From: Bradysia coprophila
Lineage: Eukaryota > Arthropoda > Insecta > Diptera > Sciaridae
Direction of reading: 5' to 3'
DNA length: 64,000 bases
Assembly (NCBI RefSeq): GCF_014529535.1
Contig: NW_023503474.1
Coordinates: forward strand, 448,997 to 512,996
In this document: positions 46,385 through 57,929 of the stretch, in pieces
How positions within the stretch are numbered: the first letter of the stretch is position 1
How the letters are laid out: each line of letters begins with the position of its first letter
Made by a program: the position numbers and the translations under genes
The notes under the pieces: generated by a model
Database searches by the model: none
Seen by the model: only the letters and a program-made list of their open reading frames with translations
What the model was told of the DNA's origin: nothing

Positions 46385-47317
46385 CTTACACTTTAATTGG
46401 TCAAAAAACTCTCTGCTTAAACACTGTATTGATATCTCGCCTAAATGCAGACCAGATAAAAATGCATCGTGTTTACATACGAGTCACTCAGTGTGTACGT
46501 CATAGCAACCACTCCAAACTCACTGCAACTACCCCAACTATGAAGGTTGAGTGATCTTTAGGACGTTACCAATGCGATAAAAACGCTGCAAAAGGTAACC
46601 GCTGAACCCATATGTAGGATTACCAAAATCAGAGAACTGCTCCTAGCTTGGACACTGAATTCACAAGTGTCGAATTGGAGGCTTTCGTTATAAGAGCTAG
46701 CGCTAACAGAACTAAAACCAGTTATATATCTTTACCTCGATCTTTACTCCTAATATTTTCTACGTTCATGCTAGGAGCAGTGCTGTGTCAAAATTCAAAA
46801 CTTTCTGACAAGCTTCGTTTTAGGGCGTTGCCTAAATGTAGTAGGTTATCCATATACGTATATAATGCGTAAATTACTGCCTCACTTTGTCGCATATCTT
46901 TAAGCCCGAAAAGCAATTTGACACTGCTGACAATTATTGTTGTATTTTCCATTGATATATCATTCCAAAATTTCACTTTTGCGGTTTTTGTGTTAAAACA
47001 CGAACCAGCCGAACTCTATTTTCTTCGAATAAGATGTGGACTTTGGGGGATTTGATGATAACCAGTCTAAAATTCGGGCATGTTTCAACACTATGTTTCC
47101 TCAGAAAACTCGAACCCTTTCTTTCGCATTATAAAAGCCCCATTTGTTTTTCGGACCATCAAATTGACAGCTGTCAAAAAATTGTATCGAAATTGCGGTG
47201 ATTATAAACCCTGCAAAGTAATAAAAGGCGGGAGAATCGCAATAAACAATCCAAAACATAGCATAATTTGTCGATCGCAGCAACGCAAAATTGATCGTGT
47301 GTTTTGGACCTAACGCG
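46385..47317. other. non-coding stretch
   Basis: Open frames of 60-77 codons (e.g. 46788-46976 minus) have no recognisable family. No gene is called. Confidence 0.4.
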
Positions 47318-47352
47318 ACCTAAACCAAGGTTCTGAAAGAACAGGTTAAGAC

Positions 47353-47472
47353 GGTGTTAGGGAATCTCACGCCGCGTCATTCACAATAACTCACAAAGTG
47401 ACATCTTCCTTATACAAAATGTGTCAAAATGTGAATTATTGTGAATGACGCGGAGCGTGATTCCTAGCAACC
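47353..47472. mobile_element. nested hAT-type MITE (GGTGTTAGGGAATC ends), 120 bp
   Basis: The inverted ends are GGTGTTAGGGAATCTCACGC and the inverse of GGTTGCTAGGAATCACGC. They are followed by CCGCGTCATTCACAATAA arms. Perfect 8-bp repeats GTTAAGAC lie at 47345-47352 and 47473-47480. Confidence 0.88.
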
Positions 47473-47712
47473 GTTAAGACACTTTCGAGTTGATCACGAA
47501 GGCGGTGTGATCAAAATTTTCCTGTAGCGCAAACTAAGTTTGGAAGATTTTATATGACGATTTCAAAGTAACAAAAAAATTGACTTTTCAAGCAATATGT
47601 CTCTTCCAAGGCCGTTCAAAATTCGTTTATACCGCCGTACGATGGAAGAAACCTATATACATGTCTGAATTGTCAAGATTTGTGTTTCACCCGCCATCGT
47701 AAGTGTCTTAAC

Positions 47713-47944
47713 TAAACAGCCTCTATACAAACAAACAACAGTGGCCGAGTCGTTTGTCGGTGCGGCTTATTGCGACAAAATGGTTCAGAAGAAGAAGAAG
47801 AAGAAGAAGAAAATTAGACGAAATAAAATGATTGCGCGACAAAATCCAAAAATCTTGTCCCTGAACCAATCTGTCGGATTTTAAGTGTATAAAAAACCGA
47901 CTCGTACACTGTTGAGAGGTGTTTGTTTGTATAGAGGCTGTTTA
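47713..47944. mobile_element. nested hAT-type MITE (TAAACAGCCTC ends), 232 bp
   Basis: TAAACAGCCTCTATACAAAC and inverse are flanked by perfect 8-bp repeats GTCTTAAC at 47705-47712 and 47945-47952. The interior contains a GAA microsatellite (about 47787-47811). Confidence 0.88.
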
Positions 47945-47979
47945 GTCTTAACCTGTTCTTTCAGAACCTTGACCTAAAC

Positions 47980-48815
47980 GAACGTATAAGTTGTTTATGG
48001 TGAAAATTTAAAGTTACACGTTCAACAATAAGACAAGCGAAATCCGTATGTGCTCCGGCCATAACAAATTTTGTCATTTGGCATTGGCAATACCTAACAG
48101 TATACATGTCATATCATTACAATTTATTTCGAATTCAAAAATTGTACGCGTGATTTCAATGTGGCCGCTCTAACCAATGTAAACCGTGTAAAATTCGCCT
48201 CACATCACCCACACTCACACATGCCCGCGTCTCGCTCTAGCACTAAATGTCATCCACCTGTCACATTTCATCGTCGCCTCTCTTTTTTCTAATTGACCAC
48301 TTTTCAGTGAATCTGTTTGTTTACTGCGAAATTTCCACTTCGATCTAATTTTAATTCGTACACAACATTCGAAGCAAAGTATTACGTGTCCCATCAACTG
48401 GACCAGAACGGTTATACGACAATAAGTTAGTGGTAAGTGAATTTTCAATTGCATTTTTTTAGCGATGCATGCATACTGTGTACGACACATAAATTGTTGT
48501 GTTTTTTGTGCCACGAATGGTTAGTCGGAATAAAATTATCAATTTCCGTGATCCAGCTGTTTAATGTTTGTAGCTATTTTTTGCGCTTAGCGATAAGACA
48601 TTGAGATCAGTTTCACAAAGTCAAATGGTCGTTTGGCTCTGATTAAATTTTTAATTTCTAACTTTAAAAGCCATTGAATGTGGGTGTATCTTACGAATAA
48701 TGTCTCTATGTGTGCTGCATAGGAACAACAACCATTGATCATTACAACAACCAGTATAGACAATTATAGACGAATAACAAAAACATTCTTCGTTTCAGAT
48801 TAACACATCGAAATA
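47980..48815 (+). other. upstream region and probable 5' UTR intron of SMIM14
   Basis: A strong donor TTAGTG|GTAAGTGA at 48433 and an acceptor TTTCAG at 48796-48797, 18 bp before the SMIM14 ATG, suggest a non-coding first exon ending at 48432 with an intron of 48433-48797. The transcription start is not visible. Otherwise no gene. Confidence 0.45.
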
Positions 48816-51654
48816 ATGGCAGACGAAGAATTCGATCCTTGTGAATGCTGGAGTCATGAAATGGCTATGCGTCGATTGCTTTCTATGGTGAGAAAATCCA
48901 TCTAGTCTTTCCAATGCATATACTGTTTATGGTGAAAGAACACGAGCTGATGGGATCGACAATTATGCTGCGTCTTACATTGTAATTCGATATTCACCAC
49001 AGGCTAAACAATGGAAGACGCAGCATTATTGTCGGTCTCATCAACGCAAAAATTGCTCGTATGTTTTAACGGCGTTAACGGGAACCCCTAACGAATACAA
49101 TTCTAATCAGTAGAGGATTAGTGTCACGGTTCGTCGATTAAAAAATATTGAGGTCACCCGTAGGTACCTACCGCATTCATTTTGTTTGACAATTTTTATG
49201 GATTCGGAATTTGCGACAAATGGCAGCAATTAAACAGTCGTGATATCGATGCAATAATACTAAGCCCAAATTGATTTGAAGAGGCATGCGCACATCAGTG
49301 TCCCCGTCTGATAAATAGAGGGGGGCAAGCATTGCTTGGGTATTTTTAATCACTAAAACAGCAATGACTTCAGGGGTTTTGAACAACAAAAAATTACACA
49401 TTCCTTCAAACGCATGGGGGTTGTTCAATGATCTAGCGCGAGTGGCTTGTCGAGCACTTTTTTCTATTAGGCGGAAATCACACGAGCAATTTTGTGTTGA
49501 TGGGATCGACAATTATCCCGCGTTTTCCATTGTAATTCGATATTCACCACAGGCTAAACGATGGAAAACGCAGCACCCATCAACGACAAATTGCTCGTGT
49601 GCTTTCGGCTTTATGAAATTCATCGAGAAAATCCATGAACAAAATTTCACGCCTTTTGTAACTGAATCTTCAATAATCTCATTGATCGCACGGAACCCAA
49701 GTTTCGGGTGAATTCGAGTGCAGCGAGTACACGTGATTGTGGCACTTACGATTTCGATTCTTTAAGTGTTTCTGGGAGACCAGATTTCATAAACTTAAAG
49801 CACGAATCGCACAGTCTCCGTTTTGAAAACGGTTCATAAATTGCGAATGTGTGTGCATAGAACCTTAATCGAATTATGTTGTTCGTCTAAGGTGTGAACA
49901 AAAATGAATTTTGGAAAGAGATCTCTCAAGTAAAAATAGTCTTTTATCGTAACTGTGCGACTAATGCTAAGAGAGAACTCTTTGAAACATTTTTCAAAAA
50001 ATTCGCCGTTTTCATTCCGTTTTGCCTCCGTTTACGCAGAGACATTCAACACGATGCAATTCTCTCACCGTTTCGTACACAGTTTTCTCTCAAAAATTCA
50101 TTTTGATTCACTGGCTTTTGTTTAATTGTCATGTAAATGGATGAACCGATTCCAAACCGGAATGTATTGCAATTTATGCTTAACACTTGATTTCTACTTA
50201 TCAAAAACGTACTCAGTGGGATAGACAAAATTGAATTTTTTCAATTTTTGCTTTGTTTATTTGACAGCTCGCTATCTCACTGAGTATTTTTGTTGAGTTG
50301 AACAAAACTTTTTGTTGCTTGTTTTTGTTGTTCCCACGCAGCATTCTGTTTTGTCTCCGTTTACGTCAACCACGCCTCTTTCCTATTGTTAAAAACGATC
50401 TGTCGAGTAAACGAAGCCAAACGGCATGCTTTTTTTGACTGCGATTGCAGCTTAAGTATGGTTTCCACTCAACAAAACGTACTCAGTGATAGAACCGTGA
50501 GAGAGCGAGCTGTCAAAAGAACAAAGCAAAAATTTAAAAAATTTAATTTTTACTCTCACACTGGTTCTTTGTAAGTCGAAATCAAGCTTTAATTTAATCA
50601 GAGGCAAAAAGGAGAACATTTTTGTAAACAGAGGCTCTGTGATTCAATTTTTGCGATATCGCTCTCAAAAATTCATTCTTGTTCACTCTATAAAGTAAAA
50701 TTGGGATGTACCGTTTTAGAAAACGGTTCAATCGTTTACATGACAATTAAATTAGATTCTAAACGGATTGCAGGCGAATCGGCCGTCACGAAATTTTCTC
50801 CCGTATTTGAAAATGTTTCTTCCCGTCCAAGATTTTGACGTTCAATCGATTTCTTAAATAATGCTTCTCATGGCTGGGATAGAACACGCCAGAGGCATAT
50901 TTTTTTCAACAATTTTCTCTCTCATTTCGGCTCTCAATTTCACATATATTTTTGACGTATTGGTTGGATTTTTATATGGAGTTTATCTCCCATCGGTTAT
51001 ATGTAATCAATCTGTTATCGTCAGGCGTGTTCTATCCCAGCCATGAGTGGCCGCGCTTATCATTTCTTTGCTATGTAGACATTCTCTTTACAGAAAAGAA
51101 TAGAAAATGCCGTCGTACCCTATTGTAACAAAATAGATGCTGTTTTCCGGGAAGATTGATCACTGGTCACAAGTGACAATTTTCCCTTAAAAAACTCCTT
51201 AACTACTCATATCTCATACATCTGAATGATTTTTTTTTTAAATATTTTTCAGCTTCGACAAGGTCAATCCCAATGCACAGACACCGAATGTGTTGATTGT
51301 GAGTAATTTTTGCATTTGCAATTTTCCGTTCAAATTCCGAAATAAAATTGAAAAAAATTATTCCCAATCAAGTGATAAGACCACAAAATGCTGCGTCAAC
51401 CGAATCCAGCGACGATAACAATTTCATGTTTCTGACCATGCTACTGATTCTCGCTTTGACGCTGTACGTTTTCCGACCGATGGCCCGACGTCGACAAGTA
51501 GATAACAGCAATAAGCCGTCTAGCAGTGGCGAGGTAAATGACTGAATTTATAGGAAAAATCGACATCAAGGATTCCGGAGTGTCAAACCAAACTTTTTTT
51601 TTTGCTGTTTTTTAGGATGATGGCGCGGGACCACCACCACCGGCAATACACTGA
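48816..51654 (+). CDS. SMIM14: Small integral membrane protein 14 (SMIM14) orthologue
   Basis: Four exons (48816-48887, 51253-51298, 51373-51533, 51616-51654), GT-AG with matching phases, encode 105 aa (human SMIM14 99 aa). The N-terminus MADEEFDPCECWSHEMAMRR is nearly the human FDPCECxCSHExAMRR motif. LRQGQSQCTDTECVD also matches. One transmembrane helix, FMFLTMLLILALTLYVF, is followed by RPMARRR and a proline-rich tail, DDGAGPPPPAIH. SMIM14 is a conserved single-pass ER-membrane protein of unclear biochemical role. The start is set by family alignment. The first coding intron (2365 bp) contains several palindromic repeats. No sign of decay. Confidence 0.93.
48930..49070. repeat. intronic fold-back, copy 1
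   Basis: The arms CACGAGCTGATGGGATCGAC and inverse (GTCGG..CTCATCAACGC..GCTCGT) enclose GCTGCGTCTTACATTGT and its inverse. The core TTCGATATTCACCACAGGC is identical to the copy at 49478-49608. Confidence 0.8.
49478..49608. repeat. intronic fold-back, copy 2
   Basis: The arms CACACGAGCAATTTTGTGTT and inverse ACAAATTGCTCGTGTG have the same core as copy 1. Both lie in SMIM14 intron 1. Confidence 0.8.
50867..51047. repeat. intronic fold-back, 181 bp
   Basis: CTCATGGCTGGGATAGAACA and its perfect inverse at 51028-51047 are the ends; arms continue through CGCC. Located in SMIM14 intron 1. Confidence 0.85.
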
Positions 51655-51783
51655 ATGTGATCTTGAGGACTCTCTTCGTTGTTTAATTTAATTGAATTTT
51701 TTAATTGTTATGTCGCCTTCAAGACAGCAATATCTCCACTTGTTCAGTATTTAAGCATGAAAGTGTCCCAAATTTTAATTTTC

Positions 51784-51805
51784 TCTCTCTCTCTCTCTCT
51801 CTATA
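51784..51805. repeat. (TC)n microsatellite
   Basis: About ten TC units in the SMIM14 3' UTR/downstream region. Confidence 0.9.
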
Positions 51806-53054
51806 CCTCTGGGTTTTAGTTTTAATTTGCGGTTTGCACAATTTTTTTTCCTTCACTTAGTTAATTCTTAGTTCATTCAATGATGGGCGGGCTACATTGC
51901 ATTGAAATGCAGGTGATTTGGTAAGAAGCAGAGTTCATTAATTGGAAAAGAAAACATTCCTAAGATTCTTCAAAGCGACCTTTTATTCAACCATCCTGAA
52001 ATAATCTCTTCACAGAGTCCAATTAGTCCGAAAAGAAATTTTCCCTTGAATATCAAGAGAAAGGAAATTTTGAAAATATTTGGAGACTCGTTCAAATTTG
52101 AAGGGTGGGTTAAGGGTTAGAATTGCTCACTAATAATTCGTGGAGAATATACCACTTCGCGCTGTCAATTCAAACTGCGTTTCAGTGCGAAATTTCAACT
52201 GAATCAAAGTTGTGTCACAATTTTTGTATGAAAATTACAGCTTTGTTCATACCAAGGTTGCATAGGATGAGGTTTCGCCGATCGCTATTTTGACACTGTG
52301 GCCGTATCGCAAAAAAAACCATGGTCGCTATCGGTAACTCATTTCAGTACAAAATTTCAACTGAACTAAATCGCGCTACAATTTTGTGCTAGCTATCGGC
52401 GTACCCTCTTCGAATACAGCCTTGAGTTATACGATCTACTGTCACAAAAAAAATCAGTGCCGACCGAATCACCGAAATTTTCATGCGTTTCCAGTCCAAT
52501 TCATCAAATACGCTCTGTATGATAGTGCACGTACGATGAATTAGATTGAAGAACACGAAAAGGTGACAGAAGAACACATAAAGGTGACAGATGAAAACAA
52601 ACGATTTTGGTTGTATAATAGCAAAGACATCACTTTACAACTTCACATTTTAGAAGAAAAAAATGAAAAACTATCCGTGTCAAGCGCATACCATTAACGG
52701 TAATAATAATTTTAATCAAAAACGAGAGGGAAAGTGGTTAAACTTTACCTCAAGTTTTTGAGTAGAATATACCTTACTTGACAATGTGACCAATGATGGA
52801 AATGACTTTTTGTGTGTTTACCGACCTCGGTTACGCCTCGCACCAGAAGTACCATTTCCATCATTTGTCTCATCGGTAAGTAATTCACTATCTATCATCA
52901 CAGATATTACATAGACAATTTGGGGGGTATAAGTTTAGAAATTCCTATATTCCGACCTACCGGGCACGATCGATATTGCAAAGATGCACAAAATAAATAA
53001 ATAAATAAAAAAAAATCCGCAATATTTTACGATTAGAATAAATAATTTAAGGTG
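51806..53054. other. non-coding stretch
   Basis: No gene is recognised. Two diverged direct copies of TTTCAGTRCRAAATTTCAACTGAA-type sequence lie near 52182 and 52345. An AAAT microsatellite lies at about 52994-53010. Confidence 0.4.
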
Positions 53055-53325
53055 AGCACACAGTTCCTGAAAAATGGTTCAAAAATGACTGAAAAATAGT
53101 CAACAGGCTGAAAAATATACAGTCCACAGTTACCAATTTATTTTCAATAGTATCCAAATACTGCGCTATTGTTAACTTTAGTGAAATATAATTACCGACA
53201 GCACAATATTTGTATTCCATTAAAATATAAATTGGTAACTGTGGACTGTATTTCCACACATTTTTCAGCCAGTGACCGTATGCTGTTTTTCGACAATGTT
53301 TCAGGAACTGTGTAACTCATCTTTA
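53055..53325. repeat. fold-back (ACACAGTTCCTGAAA family), 271 bp
   Basis: ACACAGTTCCTGAAAAATGG at the left and TTTCAGGAACTGTGT at the right are inverted. CAGTCCACAGTTACCAATTT is mirrored by AAATTGGTAACTGTGGACTG. Confidence 0.8.
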
Positions 53326-53862
53326 TTTGCAAATTGTCTCGCAGAGAATTTTCGTTTTTTCTTTTTGTTTTAACACGTTTACGATTCATGAATTGGGTTT
53401 GGTTTTTGATGGATTTATATATATTTACACATAGTCAATTATATGATATTTTTTGCTGTTGATAAACTTTTATTTTGTTCAGATTTTTCAAGATTTAACG
53501 AAAAATAAATCTAAAAATGAAAAAAATGGACCGGCGCCGGTGTGTGATTTAAAAATTTTTTTTAGCTGTAAGTCCCTGAACATGTGGAAACAAATCATTC
53601 AGAGGACGATGGATCTAAACTCTCGTTATTCAGTAGCGGTTTCCATAAACGGTCGAGTTGTCTGTCACCCTATCTGTTCAAAGGAACTAATCTCCTAGCA
53701 ACCAATACCACATACAGATCTGACAACGAACTGAAACCAAATTTCAAATTTTACCGTTACAAAGTATATAACGCAGAAGAGTCAGGGGTGGGCATCAAAA
53801 TTGTGACGTAATGTTACGGGATCAGTAGTACCTTTGTACCTTTGTTCAAAAGGCGAGTACAC

Positions 53863-54121
53863 AGTTTGTGAAAAATGACTGAAAAATCCACCCTCAGCAA
53901 AATGATTGAAAAATTACGGCGCGACGTATTGAATGTGTGATAATTTATTAGTTGAAAGGAAAAGGAAATATTTTCAACTAATAACTAACCTCGTAACTGA
54001 GCAATAAATCACATAAAACAGAAATTTTATTTCACATGTTCGTGCCGCAATTTTTCAATCATTTTGCAGAGGGTGGATTTTTCAGTCATTTTTCAACTAT
54101 TTTTCACGAACTGTGTACTCA
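53863..54121. repeat. fold-back (ACACAGTT family), 259 bp
   Basis: GAGTACACAGTTTGTGAAAA and TTTTCACGAACTGTGTACTC are the ends. TGACTGAAAAATCCACCCTC is mirrored by GAGGGTGGATTTTTCAGTCA. A degenerate relative is at about 42150-42360. Confidence 0.85.
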
Positions 54122-54166
54122 TCTGATCTGCGATCTTTATGTAAAAATATTTTTTTTCTGCATTAC

Positions 54167-54281
54167 AGTGAACGACATCTCAAATGTCAAATTTTTCTGA
54201 TAATTTTATTGTGTCATTGCAAATTCACAATGACATTCTCTGAAAAAAATGACAGTGAGACATTTGAGATGTCGTTCACTG
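54167..54281. mobile_element. Tc1/mariner-like MITE, 115 bp
   Basis: CAGTGAACGACATCTCAAAT and its inverse are flanked by TA on both sides. Non-coding. Confidence 0.75.
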
Positions 54282-54751
54282 TACTTGCGTAAAACTTGAA
54301 TGACACTCAAAGGCGAGAAGTTTAAAGTTGGCGACATGCATAACCTTATCGAATGAAGAACTTGCGAGTGTGGTATCACCATCAAAAGCACAATGAATCA
54401 CCGGCCAATGTGCCAACAACGCAAACAAATTAGGACGAACAGAACGTTTCACTTGTTCGACAGATTCTACCAATCGGTTCAAAGATTACAAAGAAAACGA
54501 AATGGATGCGACGGCCAATGCAAATTATTGACCTCGAAACATTGATGAGCAACGTTTAGGAATAAACAAATTTATCTTTTTATCTTTCGCGTTTTTTGCT
54601 ATGTAACAACGCACTTCAAGCAAAAGTGATTATAGTCGACAGCTGCCAAATAGAGTACTATTTTGTATGAAACGGGTTTTTACAGTGTTGTACAGTTGTG
54701 TGAAACACTATCAAGTTTCTGTACCCTATTTAGAGTACCACTCATGCTTAC

Positions 54752-55008
54752 CACTCATGCTTGAATCCACGCGTTTAGTGGTATGGTTTGTAGTGCAATA
54801 GTTAGAAGAAAATTTTTACTTAACATTTCACACAAATGAGTATGCCAATCGATAAAAATCCATAAAAGATGCAAACCTAGCAAAATCTGGCTCTTATTCT
54901 TTAAAATCAACGTTTGAATGCGAATTCCCATACAAAAATTCAAAATATCGGAATCGACCGCTTTTTTATGCAGCGCTACAAACCATACCACTAAGCGCGT
55001 GGATTTCT
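54752..55008. repeat. fold-back, about 257 bp
   Basis: GAATCCACGCGTTTAGTGGT through ATGGTTTGTAG is mirrored by CTACAAACCATACCAC through GCGCGTGGATTTC. Confidence 0.8.
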
Positions 55009-55710
55009 CTCACGTTACCACCTCTTACTAGAACTGAGTATTACACATCCAACTATGCGACAAATACTCATTGTTAGGAAAGATGAACACCGTTCCGCAA
55101 ACGACGTTGGCGTAGTTATGATTTTCAGTTGCTATTCCCATGTTTTTCGTTCAGATTTAATTTAGTTTGAGAATAATTGTTTCAATTTGGTTGTCTCTCC
55201 GGGACTTGGAGTGGTCTTTTCTTAAGACTAGGTAGAAACTATACTCAAAAAATTATAAATAAAATTGAAGTGAAGGTGTAGTTCCCGTGCTCGAATCCAC
55301 TGCCAGACATGTCTAAATCTAAATCTAAGTCTAAATGTGATGAGTGGTGAAGGCGACTTTGCAAGCGGAGCGAGATAATATTTTTGCATTTAACCGAGCA
55401 CTGGACGAAGGATTGTTTTGAAAAATATCCCAACAACATTTTTATGTGCCAAGACAGGAATTGAACCCTAGTATGCAATTTTCAATATTGAATTTTTTCA
55501 TCTGTCGAATATAATATCACATTGCAAAGGCATAAACAGCTTCTGTGTAACTTTCACCCAACCTCCTGATCCATCTCCACTTCTTTCCCTTTGATAGGTT
55601 ACAGAATTACACGAGCAATCATGCTGAATGATTCATTTATTTTGTATGTCAAAAAATTTCCATTTCCATTTTTGCAGATGTTCAGGACACGACGCCCTCT
55701 TTAGGCAGTC
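55009..55710. other. non-coding stretch with simple repeats
   Basis: Tandem ATCTAA-type units (about 55313-55338). A minus-strand GGTTCAATTCC-type block near 55455 resembles a tRNA B box but has no tRNA fold. No gene is recognised. Confidence 0.4.
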
Positions 55711-55741
55711 TTCTATACTGCCGTACAACGTTAAAAAACTT

Positions 55742-55773
<32 letters not shown>

Positions 55774-55858
55774 AATGTGTGTAAATTTCTTCACACAAAA
55801 TCTTTTTATCTCTTTCCTTTCAAGGCTTCCGCTTCGTAAAGTTGTACGGCAGCATAGT
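55711..55858. repeat. fold-back with (GA)n core
   Basis: CTATACTGCCGTACAACGTT at the left and GTTGTACGGCAGCATAG at the right are inverted, enclosing a GA microsatellite (55744-55769). It lies just beyond the 3' end of the methyltransferase gene. Confidence 0.7.
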
Positions 55859-55886
55859 CGCCTTGTTTTAGATAAATAGTTAAATA

Positions 55887-56837
55887 TTACACCGCCGCTT
55901 TATCAGCCACAATCAACATATAGTAAAAGTCGCCAGTACGATAGGCATTCAGGAAAGATTCCTCCACCCCATTCGCTAGATGTGTTGACTGTGATCGGAA
56001 TTCAAAATAAGGTATAGCAGAATCGGTAAGGTTTTCGACTTTTACCGGGACCAGACCATTCGCCGAAAGTGCTTCGAAATATGTTTTCAAATGGTGCACA
56101 TTACATCCGTAGAATTTATCAATTGCCTTGACGGATTGTGATTTTTCTTTTGTGCCATACGTGCCTGTGACACACACAAACCGACCACCAGTTCGCAGAA
56201 CTCTGGTATGTTCTTTGAACAGATCAAAAAGATCTACGTACATGCTGGACTCGTTGTTCCACACCAAACGGATAGATTCGCTTGGCAGGCCATTTGCCAG
56301 CATATTTCGGAAGTGAAATTTTACACGATTATCGACGCCAAACCTTTTCGCTTGACCATTTGCAAGCTCTGCTTGTCGTTCAGAAATTGTAACTCCGTCA
56401 ACTTTGCATCCAAGCCTCAGATTTGCCATAATACTTGTACCACCTCGACCACAGCCAGCATCTAACAAAGCATCAGTCGGCTTTATGTCTCATAATTGAT
56501 CTAGGACGTAGCTTGCTTGCGCAGTTTCCATACGATGAAGCTCCTTTACCGTATGTTGCAATCTTGTTTCCGGATCTACAATAGACCGAATTGACCGATC
56601 GTAATCACCTACACCATAGTGATGATGACAAAGTCCATCCACGTCGCCGAGTTTCCAGTTGACGTCATAGCATTCTGTATTGTAGTAGTGCTGGACAGCT
56701 TTCTGAAAGCTGTTTTGGATCACATCATGCTGAACGTCTATGTCCTTACATGTCGGTGTGAAGGTTGTTATTTTTCGACTAGTCATCTGAGCGACGAATT
56801 TGGAGATATTTTTGCGTCGTAATAGTGACACAGCCAT
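55887..56837 (-). CDS. geranyl diphosphate 2-C-methyltransferase-like protein, one in-frame TGA
   Basis: A single intronless frame of 317 codons (56837 to 55887) is interrupted only by TGA at 56492-56490 (codon 116). Length, order and motifs match bacterial SAM-dependent geranyl diphosphate C-methyltransferases, which make 2-methyl-GPP for 2-methylisoborneol in actinomycetes, myxobacteria and cyanobacteria. Motifs seen: GDVDGLCHHHYGVGDYD (about 64-80), ELHRMETAQ, SAM motif I LDAGCGRGGTS (about 125), VDGVTISERQ, FHFRNML, WNNESSMYVDL, GGRFVCVTG and IPYFEFRSQS. Where the TGA stands the family usually has Gly, so one G-to-T change explains it. It has an insect-type TATA/TCAGT promoter. Horizontal transfer from bacteria is inferred. 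A young nonsense allele or pseudogene, a sequencing error or readthrough are the alternatives. The usual partner, a terpene cyclase, is not in the window. Confidence 0.88.
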
Positions 56838-56865
56838 AGCTTATTGTTTCGAATCTATTCACTTT

Positions 56866-56904
56866 TTACTGATACAGGCCTACCGAATGCACGAATATAT
56901 ATAA
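56866..56904 (-). promoter_or_regulatory. core promoter (TATA + initiator) of the methyltransferase gene
   Basis: On the minus strand TATATATA (56904-56895) is followed about 30 bp downstream by ATCAGTA (TCAGT at 56872-56868), the arthropod initiator. The ATG at 56837 would then have a 5' UTR of about 33 nt. Confidence 0.65.
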
Positions 56905-56909
56905 TAACA

Positions 56910-57921
56910 GCCATGCCCGATGTTACACGCTAGACACCGCCAATCAAAAGGTAACTAAATAAAGTGTTCAAATAAGACTTTGCATATAGCGGATTACATT
57001 GCATGCGGCGGAAGTAATTACATTACATGACTGGATCATCTCTGTGATATGAGCTGAACTCACAACTGTGTTCTTCAGCTAATTTTGACAAGTTAAGGGT
57101 GTGTATACCCAAGCCGAATACAAGGTATACAACCGCACGACTCAATATAAAAGTTTCCAACGTATTTTGCTCAAATAGCTTCAAAACCATCACAGATTTC
57201 AATTCAGAGTCTAAGTTGCGAAAATGCACGCAGACAAAGCACTCCATTAGATCAGTGTCAAATAGCGGTTTCTTCTCTCAAAAAGTGTCAAATGAGTTGT
57301 CAATTTCACAAAGCTAACATCAAAAGATGTTTCGTTCACAGAGCCGCCCCTTGAAATGTATGAAGATTTGTGTGGCGTCTCACCATCCAATGCTTTTTTT
57401 TGTTCGATTTGAGGTTAGCTTTGTGAAAATGACAACTTATTTGACAGCTCAAACGACATTGACAATGATCTATAACAGGCAAAGGATCAGATTTTATTAA
57501 CTGTCATTTGGCCGCTTATTTTGTATGGAATGTGCGTGACGCAGCGGCATCACACCAACATAAAAAACTGAATTTATACGAGAATTTTGGACTACTGCGT
57601 CAAAAAGGCCTCTTATTTAAATTCTGTTCTTTTGCCTGTTCTTGTTCTTGGAGTGCGTTAACGGAGCCCAAGTTTAGAGTCCGAGTCTGAGGGCAGCGCA
57701 AGTTCACTTCATATACTTAAACTGTTATGATGAGAGAGAAGGAAATGGAATTCAGACCGCTTATTTTAACTTGCCTTGTGGGATGTGTCAATTATTGATA
57801 TTATATGCAAACACGCAATGACAAGTCCCGCGAGGCAGGTTATAATTTATAATTCGGACTTCTCGCGCTGATCATAACAATATATACTTTGGGTCACCTG
57901 TGCATCTGAATTAGATGTATG
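56910..57921. other. non-coding stretch
   Basis: No gene is recognised. A roughly 110-bp block near 57540-57630 (ACGTAAAAAACT-like ... CTGCGTC) recurs in diverged form at about 58375-58460. Confidence 0.4.
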
Positions 57922-57929
57922 CGCCGAGG

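Larger units (their letters stand above)
47326..47971. mobile_element. hAT-type element (family CAAGGTTCTG), 646 bp with two nested MITEs
   Basis: CAAGGTTCTGAAAGAACAGG and its inverse are flanked by perfect 8-bp repeats ACCTAAAC at 47318-47325 and 47972-47979. It contains two further hAT MITEs (47353-47472 and 47713-47944), each with its own 8-bp duplication of GTTAAGAC or GTCTTAAC. Confidence 0.93.

Noticed and set aside
54206-54482. Minus-strand frame with fairly gene-like composition (includes FALLAHWPVIHCAFDG)
   Set aside because: The 3' part is a TA-flanked MITE and no family or adjoining exon could be identified; left uncalled though an exon relic is possible.
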